Shown one piece after another: positions 46,239 through 55,446 of a stretch of 64,000 bases of DNA. The notes beneath the pieces are model-generated. The model did not search any database and was not told the DNA's origin. It was given only the letters and a program-made list of their open reading frames with translations. Location: positions 1 through 64,000 of the forward strand of contig PDRJ01000031.1 of the NCBI GenBank assembly GCA_002748065.1, in the 5' to 3' direction. The translations under genes were made by a program, and so were the position numbers. This stretch comes from Bacteroidota bacterium (lineage in GTDB: Bacteria > Bacteroidota > Bacteroidia > Bacteroidales > BM520). Every line of letters starts with the position of its first letter. The first letter of the stretch is position 1.

Positions 46239-48497
46239 ATGAGGAATAACAAAAAATCTTACCGAAGATATACACGCATCCTATGGATTCTATTCAGTGT
46301 GATGGTTCTTACCGTTACCCTGATTTTCTTCGCCATCTCCCGGGGCTGGTTGGGATTTATGCCCAGCTTTGAAGAGTTGGAAAACCCCAAGACCAACCTG
46401 GCTTCCGAAATCTACTCTGCCGACAGTGTGCTCCTGGGAAAGTACTACATCGAGAACCGCTCCAACATCACCTATCAAGAGCTCTCACCCAACCTCACCA
46501 ACGCCCTTATTGCCACCGAGGATATCCGGTTTGTATACCATTCAGGCATTGATGTGAAAGCCCTCGCCCGTGTGATGGCGGGATTGGTGACAGGAAGACA
46601 CAAAGGCGGAGGCTCTACCATCACCCAACAGTTAGCCAAAAACCTTTTCCCCCGAAAAAACAACTATAGCAAACTCGACATCATCATCATCAAGTTTAAG
46701 GAGTGGGTCACCGCCGTGAAACTGGAGCGGAACTATACCAAACAGGAGATCATCGCCATGTACTTCAACACCGTAACCTTTGGCAACAACGCATTCGGTG
46801 TGAAGTCGGCATGTCGCATCTTTTTCAACAAAACACCGGCCGAGGTCTCTGTCGAAGAGGCGGCCATTTTGGTGGGGCTGCTAAAGGCACCCAGCTACTA
46901 CAACCCCATTCGCCATCCGGAGCGAGCCACAAAACGCCGTAACATCGTGCTCTCCCAGATGAAACACTACCACTTCCTGACCCCCTCGGCATTTGACTCC
47001 ATCTCAGCTATTGAGCTGAACATGTCGGGGTTTACCCGGCAGGACCATACCACGGGACTAGCCAAACATTTCCGGGAATATGTACGGATAAAGCTTCACC
47101 AATGGTGCAAGGAGCACCAGAAAAGCGATGGGAGCAACTACAACCTCTACCGCGACGGACTCCGGATCTATACCACCATCGACTCCCGGATGCAGGCCTA
47201 CGCGGAAGAGGCCATCAAGGCACACTTGAGCCTGGACCTTCAACCCACCTTCAACAGGCACTGGGAAGGACGTGAGAACGCCCCTTTTGTCTTCGATAAG
47301 AATACCGCCGAGAAGCAGATTCAACAACTGATGCAGTCAGCCATGAAAAGGAGTGCCCGATATACCGCTTTACGTGACGGTGGAGCTTCCAAAGACAGCA
47401 TCGAAAAATCGTTCAACACACCAGTGGCCATGAGGATCTTCACTTGGGAGGGAGAAAAGGATACGGTGATGACTCCCATGGACTCCATCCGTTACTACAA
47501 AAACTTCCTCCGCTCAGGCCTCATCTCCATAGAGCCCGGAACCGGCTATGTGAAGGCCTACGCTTGTGGTCCGGAATACGCCTATTTTCAATATGACAAT
47601 GTAACACAAATGCGGAGGCAGGTGGGCTCCACCTTCAAACCTTTCCTCTACACCCTTGCTATGCAAGAGGGTAGCTTCTCGCCCTGCAGCACCCTCCCGA
47701 ACATACCGGTAAGTATCGACCTGGGCAACGGGGATGTGTGGGAACCACGCAACGACTCCCCCAAAAGAAGAGGGGAAGAGGTAAGTCTTAAATGGGCGCT
47801 CGCCCACTCCAACAACTGGATCAGTGGAAGGCTAATAAAACGCTACGGACCTCGGCCTGTGATTCAAATGGCTCGGCGAATGGGGGTAAAATCCGATATT
47901 CCGGAGGTCTACTCCATCGCCCTGGGAACCGCTGACCTCAGCCTCTATGAGATCGTGGCAGCACTGAACACCTACCCCAACAAAGGGGTCTATATCGAAC
48001 CCCTCTTTATCACCCGCATCGAAGACCGAAGAGGCAACGAGCTCGACCGTTTCACCCCCCATCTGCAAGAGGCCATGAGCGAAGAAACAGCCTACCTGAT
48101 GCTTGAACTGATGAAGGGAGTGGTAGAAACAGGCACCGGCATACGACTGCGTAACAAGTACGGATTTACCAACCCCATTGCCGGAAAAACAGGAACCACC
48201 CAAAACAACTCCGATGGCTGGTTTATGGGGCTCACTCCCAAACTCACCACCGGTGTCTGGACTGGCTGTGAAGACCGTGCGGCGCACTTCCGCACCATCG
48301 CCCTGGGACAAGGAGCCAACATGGCTCTCCCCATCTTTGCCCTTTATCTACAAAAACTGTATGCTGACTCCACCCTCAACCTCTACCAAGGTGATTTCGA
48401 GACCCCGGTGAAGCCCCTCAGCGTAGAGATCGACTGCGAAAAGTGGAAGGCACAACATCAACCGGCAAAAAACCCATACGAAGAAAATGAATTTTAA
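46239..48497 (+). CDS. Class A penicillin-binding protein (PBP1A type)
   Basis: Bifunctional peptidoglycan synthase of 752 residues: membrane anchor (about 12-33), a GT51 glycosyltransferase domain with catalytic Glu94 in ATEDIRFVYHSGID and the signature GGSTITQQLAKNLF, and a transpeptidase domain with Ser464-xx-Lys467 (GSTFKP), SNN at 524-526 and KTGTT at 650-654. All catalytic motifs are intact. Probably in one unit with ricT and gldH (55-base gap to gldH). Confidence 0.96.
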   Translation: MRNNKKSYRRYTRILWILFSVMVLTVTLIFFAISRGWLGFMPSFEELENPKTNLASEIYSADSVLLGKYYIENRSNITYQELSPNLTNALIATEDIRFVYHSGIDVKALARVMAGLVTGRHKGGGSTITQQLAKNLFPRKNNYSKLDIIIIKFKEWVTAVKLERNYTKQEIIAMYFNTVTFGNNAFGVKSACRIFFNKTPAEVSVEEAAILVGLLKAPSYYNPIRHPERATKRRNIVLSQMKHYHFLTPSAFDSISAIELNMSGFTRQDHTTGLAKHFREYVRIKLHQWCKEHQKSDGSNYNLYRDGLRIYTTIDSRMQAYAEEAIKAHLSLDLQPTFNRHWEGRENAPFVFDKNTAEKQIQQLMQSAMKRSARYTALRDGGASKDSIEKSFNTPVAMRIFTWEGEKDTVMTPMDSIRYYKNFLRSGLISIEPGTGYVKAYACGPEYAYFQYDNVTQMRRQVGSTFKPFLYTLAMQEGSFSPCSTLPNIPVSIDLGNGDVWEPRNDSPKRRGEEVSLKWALAHSNNWISGRLIKRYGPRPVIQMARRMGVKSDIPEVYSIALGTADLSLYEIVAALNTYPNKGVYIEPLFITRIEDRRGNELDRFTPHLQEAMSEETAYLMLELMKGVVETGTGIRLRNKYGFTNPIAGKTGTTQNNSDGWFMGLTPKLTTGVWTGCEDRAAHFRTIALGQGANMALPIFALYLQKLYADSTLNLYQGDFETPVKPLSVEIDCEKWKAQHQPAKNPYEENEF

Positions 48498-48523
48498 GTA
48501 TAAACCCATAAATCCAACGTATT

Positions 48524-49897
48524 ATGACTTTTATTAATGAATACATCGAAACCCACAAAGAGCGTTTTCTTGAGGAACTCTTTGGACTCATTCGTATTCC
48601 CTCCATCAGCTCCATCTCGGATCATAAACCCGACATGTACAAAGCAGCGGAATACTGGAAAAAAATGATGCTCGAATCCGGTGCAGATAAGGCCGAAGTG
48701 ATGGAAACCGAAGGCAATCCGGTAACCTATGGAGAGAAGATCATCGACCCAACTCTCCCCACTGTCCTGGTCTATGGGCACATGGACGTAATGCCCGTTG
48801 ACCCCTTGGAGCTCTGGAATACAGAACCTTTTGAACCGGTTGTCAAGGATGGCAAAATATGGGCTCGCGGAGCAGATGATGACAAAGGACAAGCCTTTAT
48901 GCACGCTAAAGCCTTCGAAATTCTTGTGAAGACAGACAACCTCCCATGTAACGTAAAGTTTATGATTGAGGGAGAAGAGGAGATTGGCTCCCCTAACCTC
49001 TACAAATTCTGTGAAGAAAACAAAGAACTTCTCAAAGCAGATATCATCTTAGTCTCTGACACCGGCTTAATCGCCCAGGACATCCCCTCCATCACTACCG
49101 GACTGCGGGGCCTCGCCTACTGGCAGGTAGAAGTAACAGGACCTGACCATGACCTTCACTCCGGAATCTTCGGAGGTGCAGTGGCCAACCCCATCAACGT
49201 ACTGTGTAGCCTCATTGCAAAGATGACCGACGAAAACAACCATATCACCATTCCCGGCTTCTACGATGATGTATTGGTGGTCTCTGAAGAGGAGCGTGAA
49301 CTTATGGCGAAAGCACCTTTCGATGAAGAGGCGTACAAACAAGCTATCGACGTGAAAGCGCTCCAGGGAGAGCATGGATACTCCACCAATGAGCGTACCG
49401 GCATTCGTCCCTCCTTTGATGTGTGTGGTATCTGGGGTGGCTACACAGGAGAAGGGGCAAAAACCGTACTGCCCTCCAAGGCCTACGCAAAGATCTCAAC
49501 CCGTTTGGTTCCCAATCAGGATCATGAAAAGATTGCCCTCCTCTTTAAGGAGCACTTCGAATCCATCGCACCTCAAAGTGTAAAAGTGGAAGTAACCCCC
49601 CTCCATGGAGGAGAAGCTTACGTATGTCCCATCACCCTCCCCGCATACAAAGCAGCAGAAAAAGCCTATACTGAAACCTTTGGAAAACGTCCCGTTCCCG
49701 TTCGTAGTGGAGGAAGTATTCCTATCATTGCCGGATTCAACAACATCCTTGAAACCAAGTCCGTACTTATGGGATTTGGCTTGGAATCTGATGCTATCCA
49801 CTCACCCAACGAGAACTATCCACTCTTTAACTTCTACAAAGGCATAGAGACCATTGCACACTTCTATGCATACTTCGTGGAAGAGATGAAGAGATAA
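48524..49897 (+). CDS. M20-family dipeptidase
   Basis: A zinc dipeptidase of 457 residues in the M20 family. Metal ligands are in GHMDVMPVD (His86, Asp88), GADDDKGQ (bridging Asp) and EGEEEIGS (Glu pair), and a dimerisation domain covers about 190-355. The C-terminal HSPNEN holds the last His. Substrates are probably dipeptides. It follows the PBP gene by 26 bases. Confidence 0.93.
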   Translation: MTFINEYIETHKERFLEELFGLIRIPSISSISDHKPDMYKAAEYWKKMMLESGADKAEVMETEGNPVTYGEKIIDPTLPTVLVYGHMDVMPVDPLELWNTEPFEPVVKDGKIWARGADDDKGQAFMHAKAFEILVKTDNLPCNVKFMIEGEEEIGSPNLYKFCEENKELLKADIILVSDTGLIAQDIPSITTGLRGLAYWQVEVTGPDHDLHSGIFGGAVANPINVLCSLIAKMTDENNHITIPGFYDDVLVVSEEERELMAKAPFDEEAYKQAIDVKALQGEHGYSTNERTGIRPSFDVCGIWGGYTGEGAKTVLPSKAYAKISTRLVPNQDHEKIALLFKEHFESIAPQSVKVEVTPLHGGEAYVCPITLPAYKAAEKAYTETFGKRPVPVRSGGSIPIIAGFNNILETKSVLMGFGLESDAIHSPNENYPLFNFYKGIETIAHFYAYFVEEMKR

Positions 49898-49928
49898 ACA
49901 ACGTCGAAGTTCAAACCATCATGCAGGC

Positions 49929-49972
49929 ACAGAGTTGTAGGGATGAGGCATACCCCATCCCTACAACTCTGT
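49929..49972. repeat. Long perfect hairpin between dipeptidase and AhpD-like genes
   Basis: A 17-bp perfect stem (49929-49945 with 49956-49972) and a 10-base loop. It lies 31 bases after the dipeptidase stop and 21 bases before the preferred start of the AhpD-like gene. There is no T-run after it, so it is not a classic terminator; it could mark a 3' end, protect mRNA or be an operator. Confidence 0.75.
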
Positions 49973-49993
49973 ACCCTATTATCACCCGTACAG

Positions 49994-50623
49994 ATGAATA
50001 CAAGTCTATCTAAATCGGTATTGCAAGAGAATCGGCACAAACGAAAATTCAACCTAAAAGAGCTATACACCTCCTTCGTTTTCGCGCCCCGGGCTCTCTC
50101 AAAACTCATAAAGAATAAACGACATAAATTCATAGACCCCCGTTTTGTGGAGCGTTTGCAATTGGCCGTCACTGAGGTCAACGGCTGCGCTGCCTGTTCC
50201 TACCAACACACCAAAATGGCGTTGCAGAAGGGGTTACATCAAGAGGAGATAAGCAGCCTCCTGAGTGGAGGGGAGGAGTTTATCAAACCGGAGGAGGCAA
50301 AAGCCATTCTCTTTGTACAACATTTTGCCGATTCCCGAGGCACTCCCCAAAAATACACCTATGAAGCCATTGAGAAAGAGTATGGAACTCAAAAAGCACA
50401 AATCATCTTGTCGGCAGCCCAAATAATGATTGCCGGCAACATGTACGGTATCCCGTTGAGTGCCTTTTTGGCAAGACTACAGGGAAAGCCCTACCAAAAC
50501 AGCCCATTATCCTATGAGCTAACCATGCTTATTCTGGGGGCTTTATGCCTCCCCATTGCCATTATCCACGGATATATAAGAGGCTTCATAGGGTTGCCCA
50601 ATAAACGTTTTCATCCGGCATAA
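49994..50623 (+). CDS. Carboxymuconolactone decarboxylase / AhpD-like protein with C-terminal helix
   Basis: A 209-residue protein with the AhpD-like fold; the redox-type motif CxxC is in NGCAACSYQHTKMA with a following His. AhpD-like proteins often act as alkylhydroperoxidases, but the substrate is unknown. The last 35 residues contain a hydrophobic helix (LTMLILGALCLPIAIIHGYI), a membrane anchor that most family members lack. The start at 49994 (MNTSLSK) is preferred because the longer frame from 49943 runs through the hairpin. Probably not part of a larger operon. Confidence 0.82.
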   Translation: MNTSLSKSVLQENRHKRKFNLKELYTSFVFAPRALSKLIKNKRHKFIDPRFVERLQLAVTEVNGCAACSYQHTKMALQKGLHQEEISSLLSGGEEFIKPEEAKAILFVQHFADSRGTPQKYTYEAIEKEYGTQKAQIILSAAQIMIAGNMYGIPLSAFLARLQGKPYQNSPLSYELTMLILGALCLPIAIIHGYIRGFIGLPNKRFHPA

Positions 50624-50921
50624 GAAACCGCCGAATCAATGATAACGAGGAGCTAACTTTTTTGAACTCTCCTATTAAAATCTCACAATAAGTAAAAAAA
50701 TTGTACTTTTACCCGTTGTTGATGCTTTATGGTCAGTGGTTTAAAAAAACAACCATCAAACAATCGGGCATTGACAAAAAGAAGACTCGACAAAAAGTTC
50801 TTTTTAATATTCAAAATCAGTGTTTTGTAAAAACGAAAAAACAGATTGGCAATTAGGATGATGAACTGAGTTGTTGAAGACTTCATGTATCGAATAACAA
50901 TCATTAAAAAATAGTTTTAGT
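50624..50921. other. AT-rich intergenic region ahead of the YebC gene
   Basis: A 298-base gap with no credible gene. A weak -7-like sequence TACTTTTA (50704-50711) lies about 218 bases before the start; the same 11-base string TACTTTTACCC also occurs at 53673-53683 upstream of hutH. Confidence 0.4.
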
Positions 50922-51665
50922 ATGTCAGGACATAATAAATGGTCTACCATTAAGCGAAAGAAGGGTGCAAATGACGCAAAGCGTTCCAAAATTTTTTCGA
51001 AAATAATCAAGGATATTACCATTGCCGTTAAAGAGGGGGGACCCGATCCTGAAGCTAATCCCCGTCTTCGTTTAGCTATTTCCAATGCCAAGGGTGCCAG
51101 TATGCCCAAGGATAATGTGCAAAGAGCAATTAACAAAGGGAAAGAGAAAGATGCTGCAAACTTTGAAGAGCTCTCTTACGAAGGATATGCTCCCCATGGG
51201 ATCGCAGTTTTTGTAGAGGCCATGTCGGACAATACACAACGTACCGTAGCCAATGTACGTGCCATCTACAACAAGTATAATGGCAGCATGGGAAAAAATG
51301 GTTCGCTTAGCTTCTTGTTCGACCGAAAAGGAGTCTTCTCCATCAAGCAGGGAGAGCTGAACCTGGAGGAGATTGAGCTGGAGATTATCGACGCCGGTGC
51401 CGAAGATTTTGAGGTGGAAGAGGGCATGATCACCATCACCACCAGTATGGATGATTTTGGTAATATGATGAAAAAGTTGGAGGAGATGGGTATTGAGCCG
51501 GAGAGCGCTGAACTGCAACGAATCCCCAACAACACAGAAACGCTTGACCTGGAATCAGCAAAAAAGGTCATGAAGATGATCGAAGCCTTTGAAGAGGACG
51601 ACGACGTAACTAACGTCTACCACAACCTGGAGATGACCGATGAATTAATGGAAACACTCTCCTAA
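50922..51665 (+). CDS. YebC/PmpR-family protein
   Basis: A 247-residue member of the YebC family, a DNA-binding or ribosome-associated factor reported to affect transcription and, more recently, translation of proline-rich sequences. The N-terminus MSGHNKWSTIKRKKG with NPRLRLAISNAKGASMPKDN is diagnostic; the acidic C-terminal part is typical. Monocistronic. Repeat copy F follows 13 bases after its stop. Confidence 0.95.
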   Translation: MSGHNKWSTIKRKKGANDAKRSKIFSKIIKDITIAVKEGGPDPEANPRLRLAISNAKGASMPKDNVQRAINKGKEKDAANFEELSYEGYAPHGIAVFVEAMSDNTQRTVANVRAIYNKYNGSMGKNGSLSFLFDRKGVFSIKQGELNLEEIELEIIDAGAEDFEVEEGMITITTSMDDFGNMMKKLEEMGIEPESAELQRIPNNTETLDLESAKKVMKMIEAFEEDDDVTNVYHNLEMTDELMETLS

Positions 51666-51678
51666 AGCTATTGCTATT

Positions 51679-51901
51679 TAGAGCCTGTCTATAAAGTCCG
51701 ACTTCTTCGTTACGCTTGTCTTCAACAATAGTGCAAACCGGACGCAAAAGTAAGCTTTGCTTATATTTTGCTGAGGGGCAGCCTGTTTTATGCAAAATAG
51801 TCATTTACTCTAGTAAACGCCCCTATCTCAGCCTTCGCAAGCCTTGAATTCGGACGTTCTATTCAGCCTTTTCTCAAAACGCTGACGTTATGGACAGACA
51901 C
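51679..51901 (-). repeat. Interspersed MITE-like element, copy F (with 71-bp insert)
   Basis: Both ends are conserved (TAGAGCCTGTCTATAAAGTC; TTATGGACAGACAC), but the copy is 223 bp because about 71 extra bases lie at 51724-51794, relative to copies C and G. The insert holds a hairpin at 51744-51771 (GCAAAA and TAAGC with their complements). The frame common to other copies is stopped here. Confidence 0.8.
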
Positions 51902-51973
51902 GATTTGACTACGGGTTGATCCTTTGATGGAGCTTTGATTTCATTAGCATCTCCCTATCCAATAGGATGTATC

Positions 51974-52033
51974 AACGAAACGCCAAATGCAGAGGGTATT
52001 CCATGGAACACTCTCTGCATTTGGCGTTTCGTT
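51974..52033. terminator. Long hairpin between convergent genes, possible bidirectional terminator
   Basis: A perfect 21-bp stem (51974-51994 with 52013-52033) whose 18-base centre can pair further with one mismatch (GTATTCC with GGAACAC). It lies 46 bases after the end of the minus-strand gene. It has no T-run, so terminator function is inferred from position only. Confidence 0.65.
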
Positions 52034-52078
52034 AGTCTTTAGATCGTCGCTACATTTCTTCCTCCCTAATCACTAAGC

Positions 52079-53590
52079 CTACCATCCCCAAAGGGCTATT
52101 CCCACGGAGAAGGGATACACCTCAGGGCCTTTATCTGCCAGGAAGAGGCTGTTCAGGGCATAAGAAGCATAGAGGTTGATCCGCTGCCAACCGATGGAGG
52201 CGTGGAGATCCCAACGGAAAGGAGACAAATTATAATCTTCCCACCCTTTGTTCTTATTTTTCCCCTCTCCATCATAGAAAAGGTTCTTGGTGTGGGAACG
52301 AAGTTGCACCCCCATCACCATCCCCATGGTAAGATGGAAGCTATCTGAACGGGAGTATCGATTAGTTTGAAACTCCATCAACAATGGAATAGAAAGATAA
52401 CTAACCACCAGCTTAGACTTTTCATAGCGTCTTCCCGGCACATTCTCCCGATATCCCCACACCGTAGAAGAATCGCCCCGAATAAAGGCGTTATCCTTAA
52501 AGAAGTAGTTATTCCAACGAAATCCAATACCGGTAATTAATCCAAACCTATTCTTTATGAGGTTAAAATTCTGTTCATAGAGATTAAGATTAAACTCCAT
52601 GGAGCGTTGGTATTTTTGATCCATAAAGTCAAATTCTGAAGGAACACCTATCTCCATATTATTATTTACCAATCCGTTAACACCTAGATGAACACCTCCC
52701 CAGTGGCCATTAAAACGACTTTTTCTCACCTTTCTCACATTTACATTTCGCTCTTCATCCACCACAACTTCACGTCCCCCAATGCGAAAACGCACACTGT
52801 CTTCCTTTACAGTAACGCCCATATTTCCAATATCCAAGTCAACGACACCCTCATCGGGAGAGAGAATTACCTGATCCTCTTCGAGGATCACCGGACTCCC
52901 TCCGGAGGAGATACGGCGAACCATACCTGAAGTCTTTACAAAATTGACCTCTGCTGCACCGGAGGTCTCTGCGATACCCTCCTTCTCTGCATAGACGTAG
53001 GCATCAGAGGCTCCAGAAGCACTTACATACGCATTGGTAGCCATCAATTCGTCCGCTTGCAGATCCGCCGCACCGGAGATATGTGCCACAAAAGAGGCTG
53101 CTCGTCCCCTCAACACCATGTTACTTGCTCCACTAACCTCTGCCTGAATATTGGACGAACTCTCCACAGAGAGCTCCACATCGGAAGCTCCGGAAAAGTC
53201 CAACAGAAGGTCATTCACATGGAGCGTTCCGCCCGTAGTTACCGATACTGCACCACTACCCGCAATGAGAGTACATTGGGGCACTTGAATGGTAACCGAA
53301 AATGTTTGGGGAGTAATCCCCTTAGCCTCCACATAGAGGCGATTCTGTGTCACTCGCGTCACTACCTTATCCTGAAACTCCGCATCAATCTCCAGTACCA
53401 CCATAGCCGGTTCTGCCTGCACAATCACGACATCGCCCACTCCGACCAGCTGAATCTCCGTGAACGGGTCGAGATTATCAATCACTTTCACAACTTCTCC
53501 ATCCTCTTGTGCAAAGAGGGAGGAGGGGAAGGCCGCTCCGTAAAGAGCCAGCACCATCATCCATAACAACATTCGTAATTTCATAGCCAT
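52079..53590 (-). CDS. GIN-domain (DUF2807) / outer-membrane beta-barrel fusion
   Basis: A 503-residue exported protein: signal peptide about 1-28, then a head GIN (DUF2807) domain about 35-225 with a regular motif SGA[SA][DNE] at 133, 153, 172, 192 and 210 (about 19-20 residues apart). This suggests rungs of a right-handed beta-solenoid. From about residue 295 the sequence alternates in a pattern of outer-membrane strands (HWGGVHLGVNGLV; LITGIGFRWNNYFF; LSIPLLMEFQTNRY; ASIGWQRINLYASYAL) and resembles a small PorT-like barrel. Function is unknown. It may display the GIN domain from the outer membrane. Confidence 0.8.
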   Translation of the reverse strand: MAMKLRMLLWMMVLALYGAAFPSSLFAQEDGEVVKVIDNLDPFTEIQLVGVGDVVIVQAEPAMVVLEIDAEFQDKVVTRVTQNRLYVEAKGITPQTFSVTIQVPQCTLIAGSGAVSVTTGGTLHVNDLLLDFSGASDVELSVESSSNIQAEVSGASNMVLRGRAASFVAHISGAADLQADELMATNAYVSASGASDAYVYAEKEGIAETSGAAEVNFVKTSGMVRRISSGGSPVILEEDQVILSPDEGVVDLDIGNMGVTVKEDSVRFRIGGREVVVDEERNVNVRKVRKSRFNGHWGGVHLGVNGLVNNNMEIGVPSEFDFMDQKYQRSMEFNLNLYEQNFNLIKNRFGLITGIGFRWNNYFFKDNAFIRGDSSTVWGYRENVPGRRYEKSKLVVSYLSIPLLMEFQTNRYSRSDSFHLTMGMVMGVQLRSHTKNLFYDGEGKNKNKGWEDYNLSPFRWDLHASIGWQRINLYASYALNSLFLADKGPEVYPFSVGIALWGW

Positions 53591-53773
53591 TTCGTTTTAA
53601 TGTTTCTATTTTCCTCCTAAGACGGATTCCCCGAAAAATTTGTTACAGCTTTTCCCATTCAAAAAAATAGCTTACTTTTACCCTTCTAAGAAAAAGGAGG
53701 ATGTACAACTGGTTTATACCGAAAGAATCTATCGTTTCATCATCCTTATGGTATTCATTTTAAAAAAATTATA

Positions 53774-55276
53774 ATGGAGAAGTTTATAATCTCTTCCCGT
53801 GAGTTAACCTTTTCTGATTTAGAAAATATCCTCCATGAAAAAAGGAAGATCGCGCTCTCTGAGGGGCGCAAGAAGGCCATTCAAAAATGTCGAAAATACC
53901 TGGACGAGAAGTTAGCACGTGAAGCCACCCCCGTATATGGCATCAACACCGGGTTTGGCAGCCTGTGCAACCATCGAATCTCTTCGGACGAACTGAACAC
54001 GTTGCAGGAAAACCTGGTGAAGAGCCATGCCTGTGGTTGTGGCGATGAGGTTCCCCAAGAGATCACCCGCGTGATGATGCTCCTCAAAATACAGTCCCTC
54101 TCTTATGGGCATTCCGGAGTACAACTGGAAACGGTACAGCGCTTAATAGACTTTTACAACCATGAGGTCACTCCCGTGGTGTACCAAATGGGATCGCTGG
54201 GAGCTTCCGGTGATCTGGCTCCCCTCGCTCACCTAAGCCTACCCCTTATTGGTCTGGGAGAGGTCTATTACCAAGGAGAAAAGAGAGCGGCAGCAACAGT
54301 CCTTAAGAGCTTTGGATGGGAACCGGTACAGCTCAAATCCAAGGAGGGGCTAGCCCTACTCAATGGCACCCAGTTTATGAGTGCCTTTGGTGTAATCAAC
54401 CTCCTCAAAGCCTTCCACCTATCTGAATTGGCAGACATCATTGCAGGCATCTCGTTGGAAGCCTTCGACGGACGTATCGAGCCCTTCAACGACTTGGTAC
54501 ACCAAATCAGAAACCACAAGGGGCAGATCCATACAGCAGCTAACTTACGGCATATCTTAGCTGGAAGCAGCCTCATATCCCGGGAAAAAGAGCATGTACA
54601 GGATCCCTACTCCTTCCGTTGTATCCCCCAGGTGCACGGCGCTTCCAAAGATGCCATCAACTATGTGACCCAAGTCTTTACCTGCGAAATTAATGCGGTA
54701 ACCGATAACCCCACCATCTTCCCCGACGAAGACCTGATTATCTCCGGCGGAAATTTCCATGGACAACCCCTGGCCCTGGCGTTGGACAACCTCGCCATCG
54801 CCCTTTCTGAGCTGGGCAATATTTCCGAACGCCGAACCTATCAACTCGTCTCCGGAAAACGGGGCTTGCCCCCCTTTCTGGTTGCAGAGCCAGGACTGAA
54901 TTCAGGGTTTATGATCCCCCAATACACCGCAGCCTCCATTGCAAGCCAAAACAAACAGCTTTGTACCCCGGCCAGCGTCGACTCCATTGAGTCTTCCCAG
55001 GGACAAGAAGATCACGTGAGTATGGGTGCCAACGCAGCCACAAAGTGCTACAAAGTAGCGCAAAATGTGGAGCGTATTTTAGCCATTGAGCTGTTCAATG
55101 CTGCTCAAGCCCTGGAGTTTAGACGTCCGGCACTCTCCTCCCCCTTCATTGAAGCCTTTTTGGCACAATTCCGAGAGAAAGTTCCCTTTGTGACCAACGA
55201 TACCACCATGTATCCGCTTATTCACCGGGCAGTGGATTTCCTCAAAGGATTGGACTACCAATTGGATAACCAATAA
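53774..55276 (+). CDS. hutH: Histidine ammonia-lyase
   Basis: Deaminates L-histidine to urocanate, the first step of histidine catabolism. The 500 residues include the MIO-forming Ala144-Ser145-Gly146 (GSLGASGDLAPLAH), catalytic Tyr55 (YGINTGFG) and the conserved QDHVSMG (QEDHVSMGANA). The other hut genes are not nearby, so the pathway may be dispersed or the enzyme may act on another aromatic amino acid; HutH is the best call. Repeat copy G begins 7 bases after its stop. Confidence 0.93.
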   Translation: MEKFIISSRELTFSDLENILHEKRKIALSEGRKKAIQKCRKYLDEKLAREATPVYGINTGFGSLCNHRISSDELNTLQENLVKSHACGCGDEVPQEITRVMMLLKIQSLSYGHSGVQLETVQRLIDFYNHEVTPVVYQMGSLGASGDLAPLAHLSLPLIGLGEVYYQGEKRAAATVLKSFGWEPVQLKSKEGLALLNGTQFMSAFGVINLLKAFHLSELADIIAGISLEAFDGRIEPFNDLVHQIRNHKGQIHTAANLRHILAGSSLISREKEHVQDPYSFRCIPQVHGASKDAINYVTQVFTCEINAVTDNPTIFPDEDLIISGGNFHGQPLALALDNLAIALSELGNISERRTYQLVSGKRGLPPFLVAEPGLNSGFMIPQYTAASIASQNKQLCTPASVDSIESSQGQEDHVSMGANAATKCYKVAQNVERILAIELFNAAQALEFRRPALSSPFIEAFLAQFREKVPFVTNDTTMYPLIHRAVDFLKGLDYQLDNQ

Positions 55277-55282
55277 GAGAAT

Positions 55283-55419
55283 TAGCGTCCGTTTATAAAG
55301 TCCGACTTCTTCGTTACGCTTCTCTTCCAGTAGGTCATTTACCTTAGTAAATGCCCCTGTTTCAGAAAGTCTCGAGATCGAACTTTCGGTACAAATGCTA
55401 AAAAAACCTGACTTTATGG
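55283..55419 (-). repeat. Interspersed MITE-like element, copy G (end replaced)
   Basis: It begins TAGCGTCCGTTTATAAAGTC and matches copy C up to CTTTATGG at 55412-55419. The last 12 or so bases of the element are missing, and in their place is an inverted copy of its preceding 27 bases, forming the palindrome below. Confidence 0.8.
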
Positions 55420-55446
55420 CCATAAAGTCAGGTTTTTTTAGCATTT
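55393..55446. terminator. 54-base perfect palindrome, probable terminator
   Basis: Two perfect 27-base arms meet without loop at 55419/55420. The arms contain A-run and T-run (TTTTTTT at 55433-55439), so the RNA forms a strong hairpin with a U-tract in either direction. It is placed to end hutH transcription. Confidence 0.8.

Larger units (their letters stand above)
51666..52078. other. Convergent intergenic region: repeat F and a long hairpin
   Basis: This gap of 413 bases has repeat copy F (51679-51901) and a 60-base hairpin (51974-52033). No other gene or signal was seen. Confidence 0.6.
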
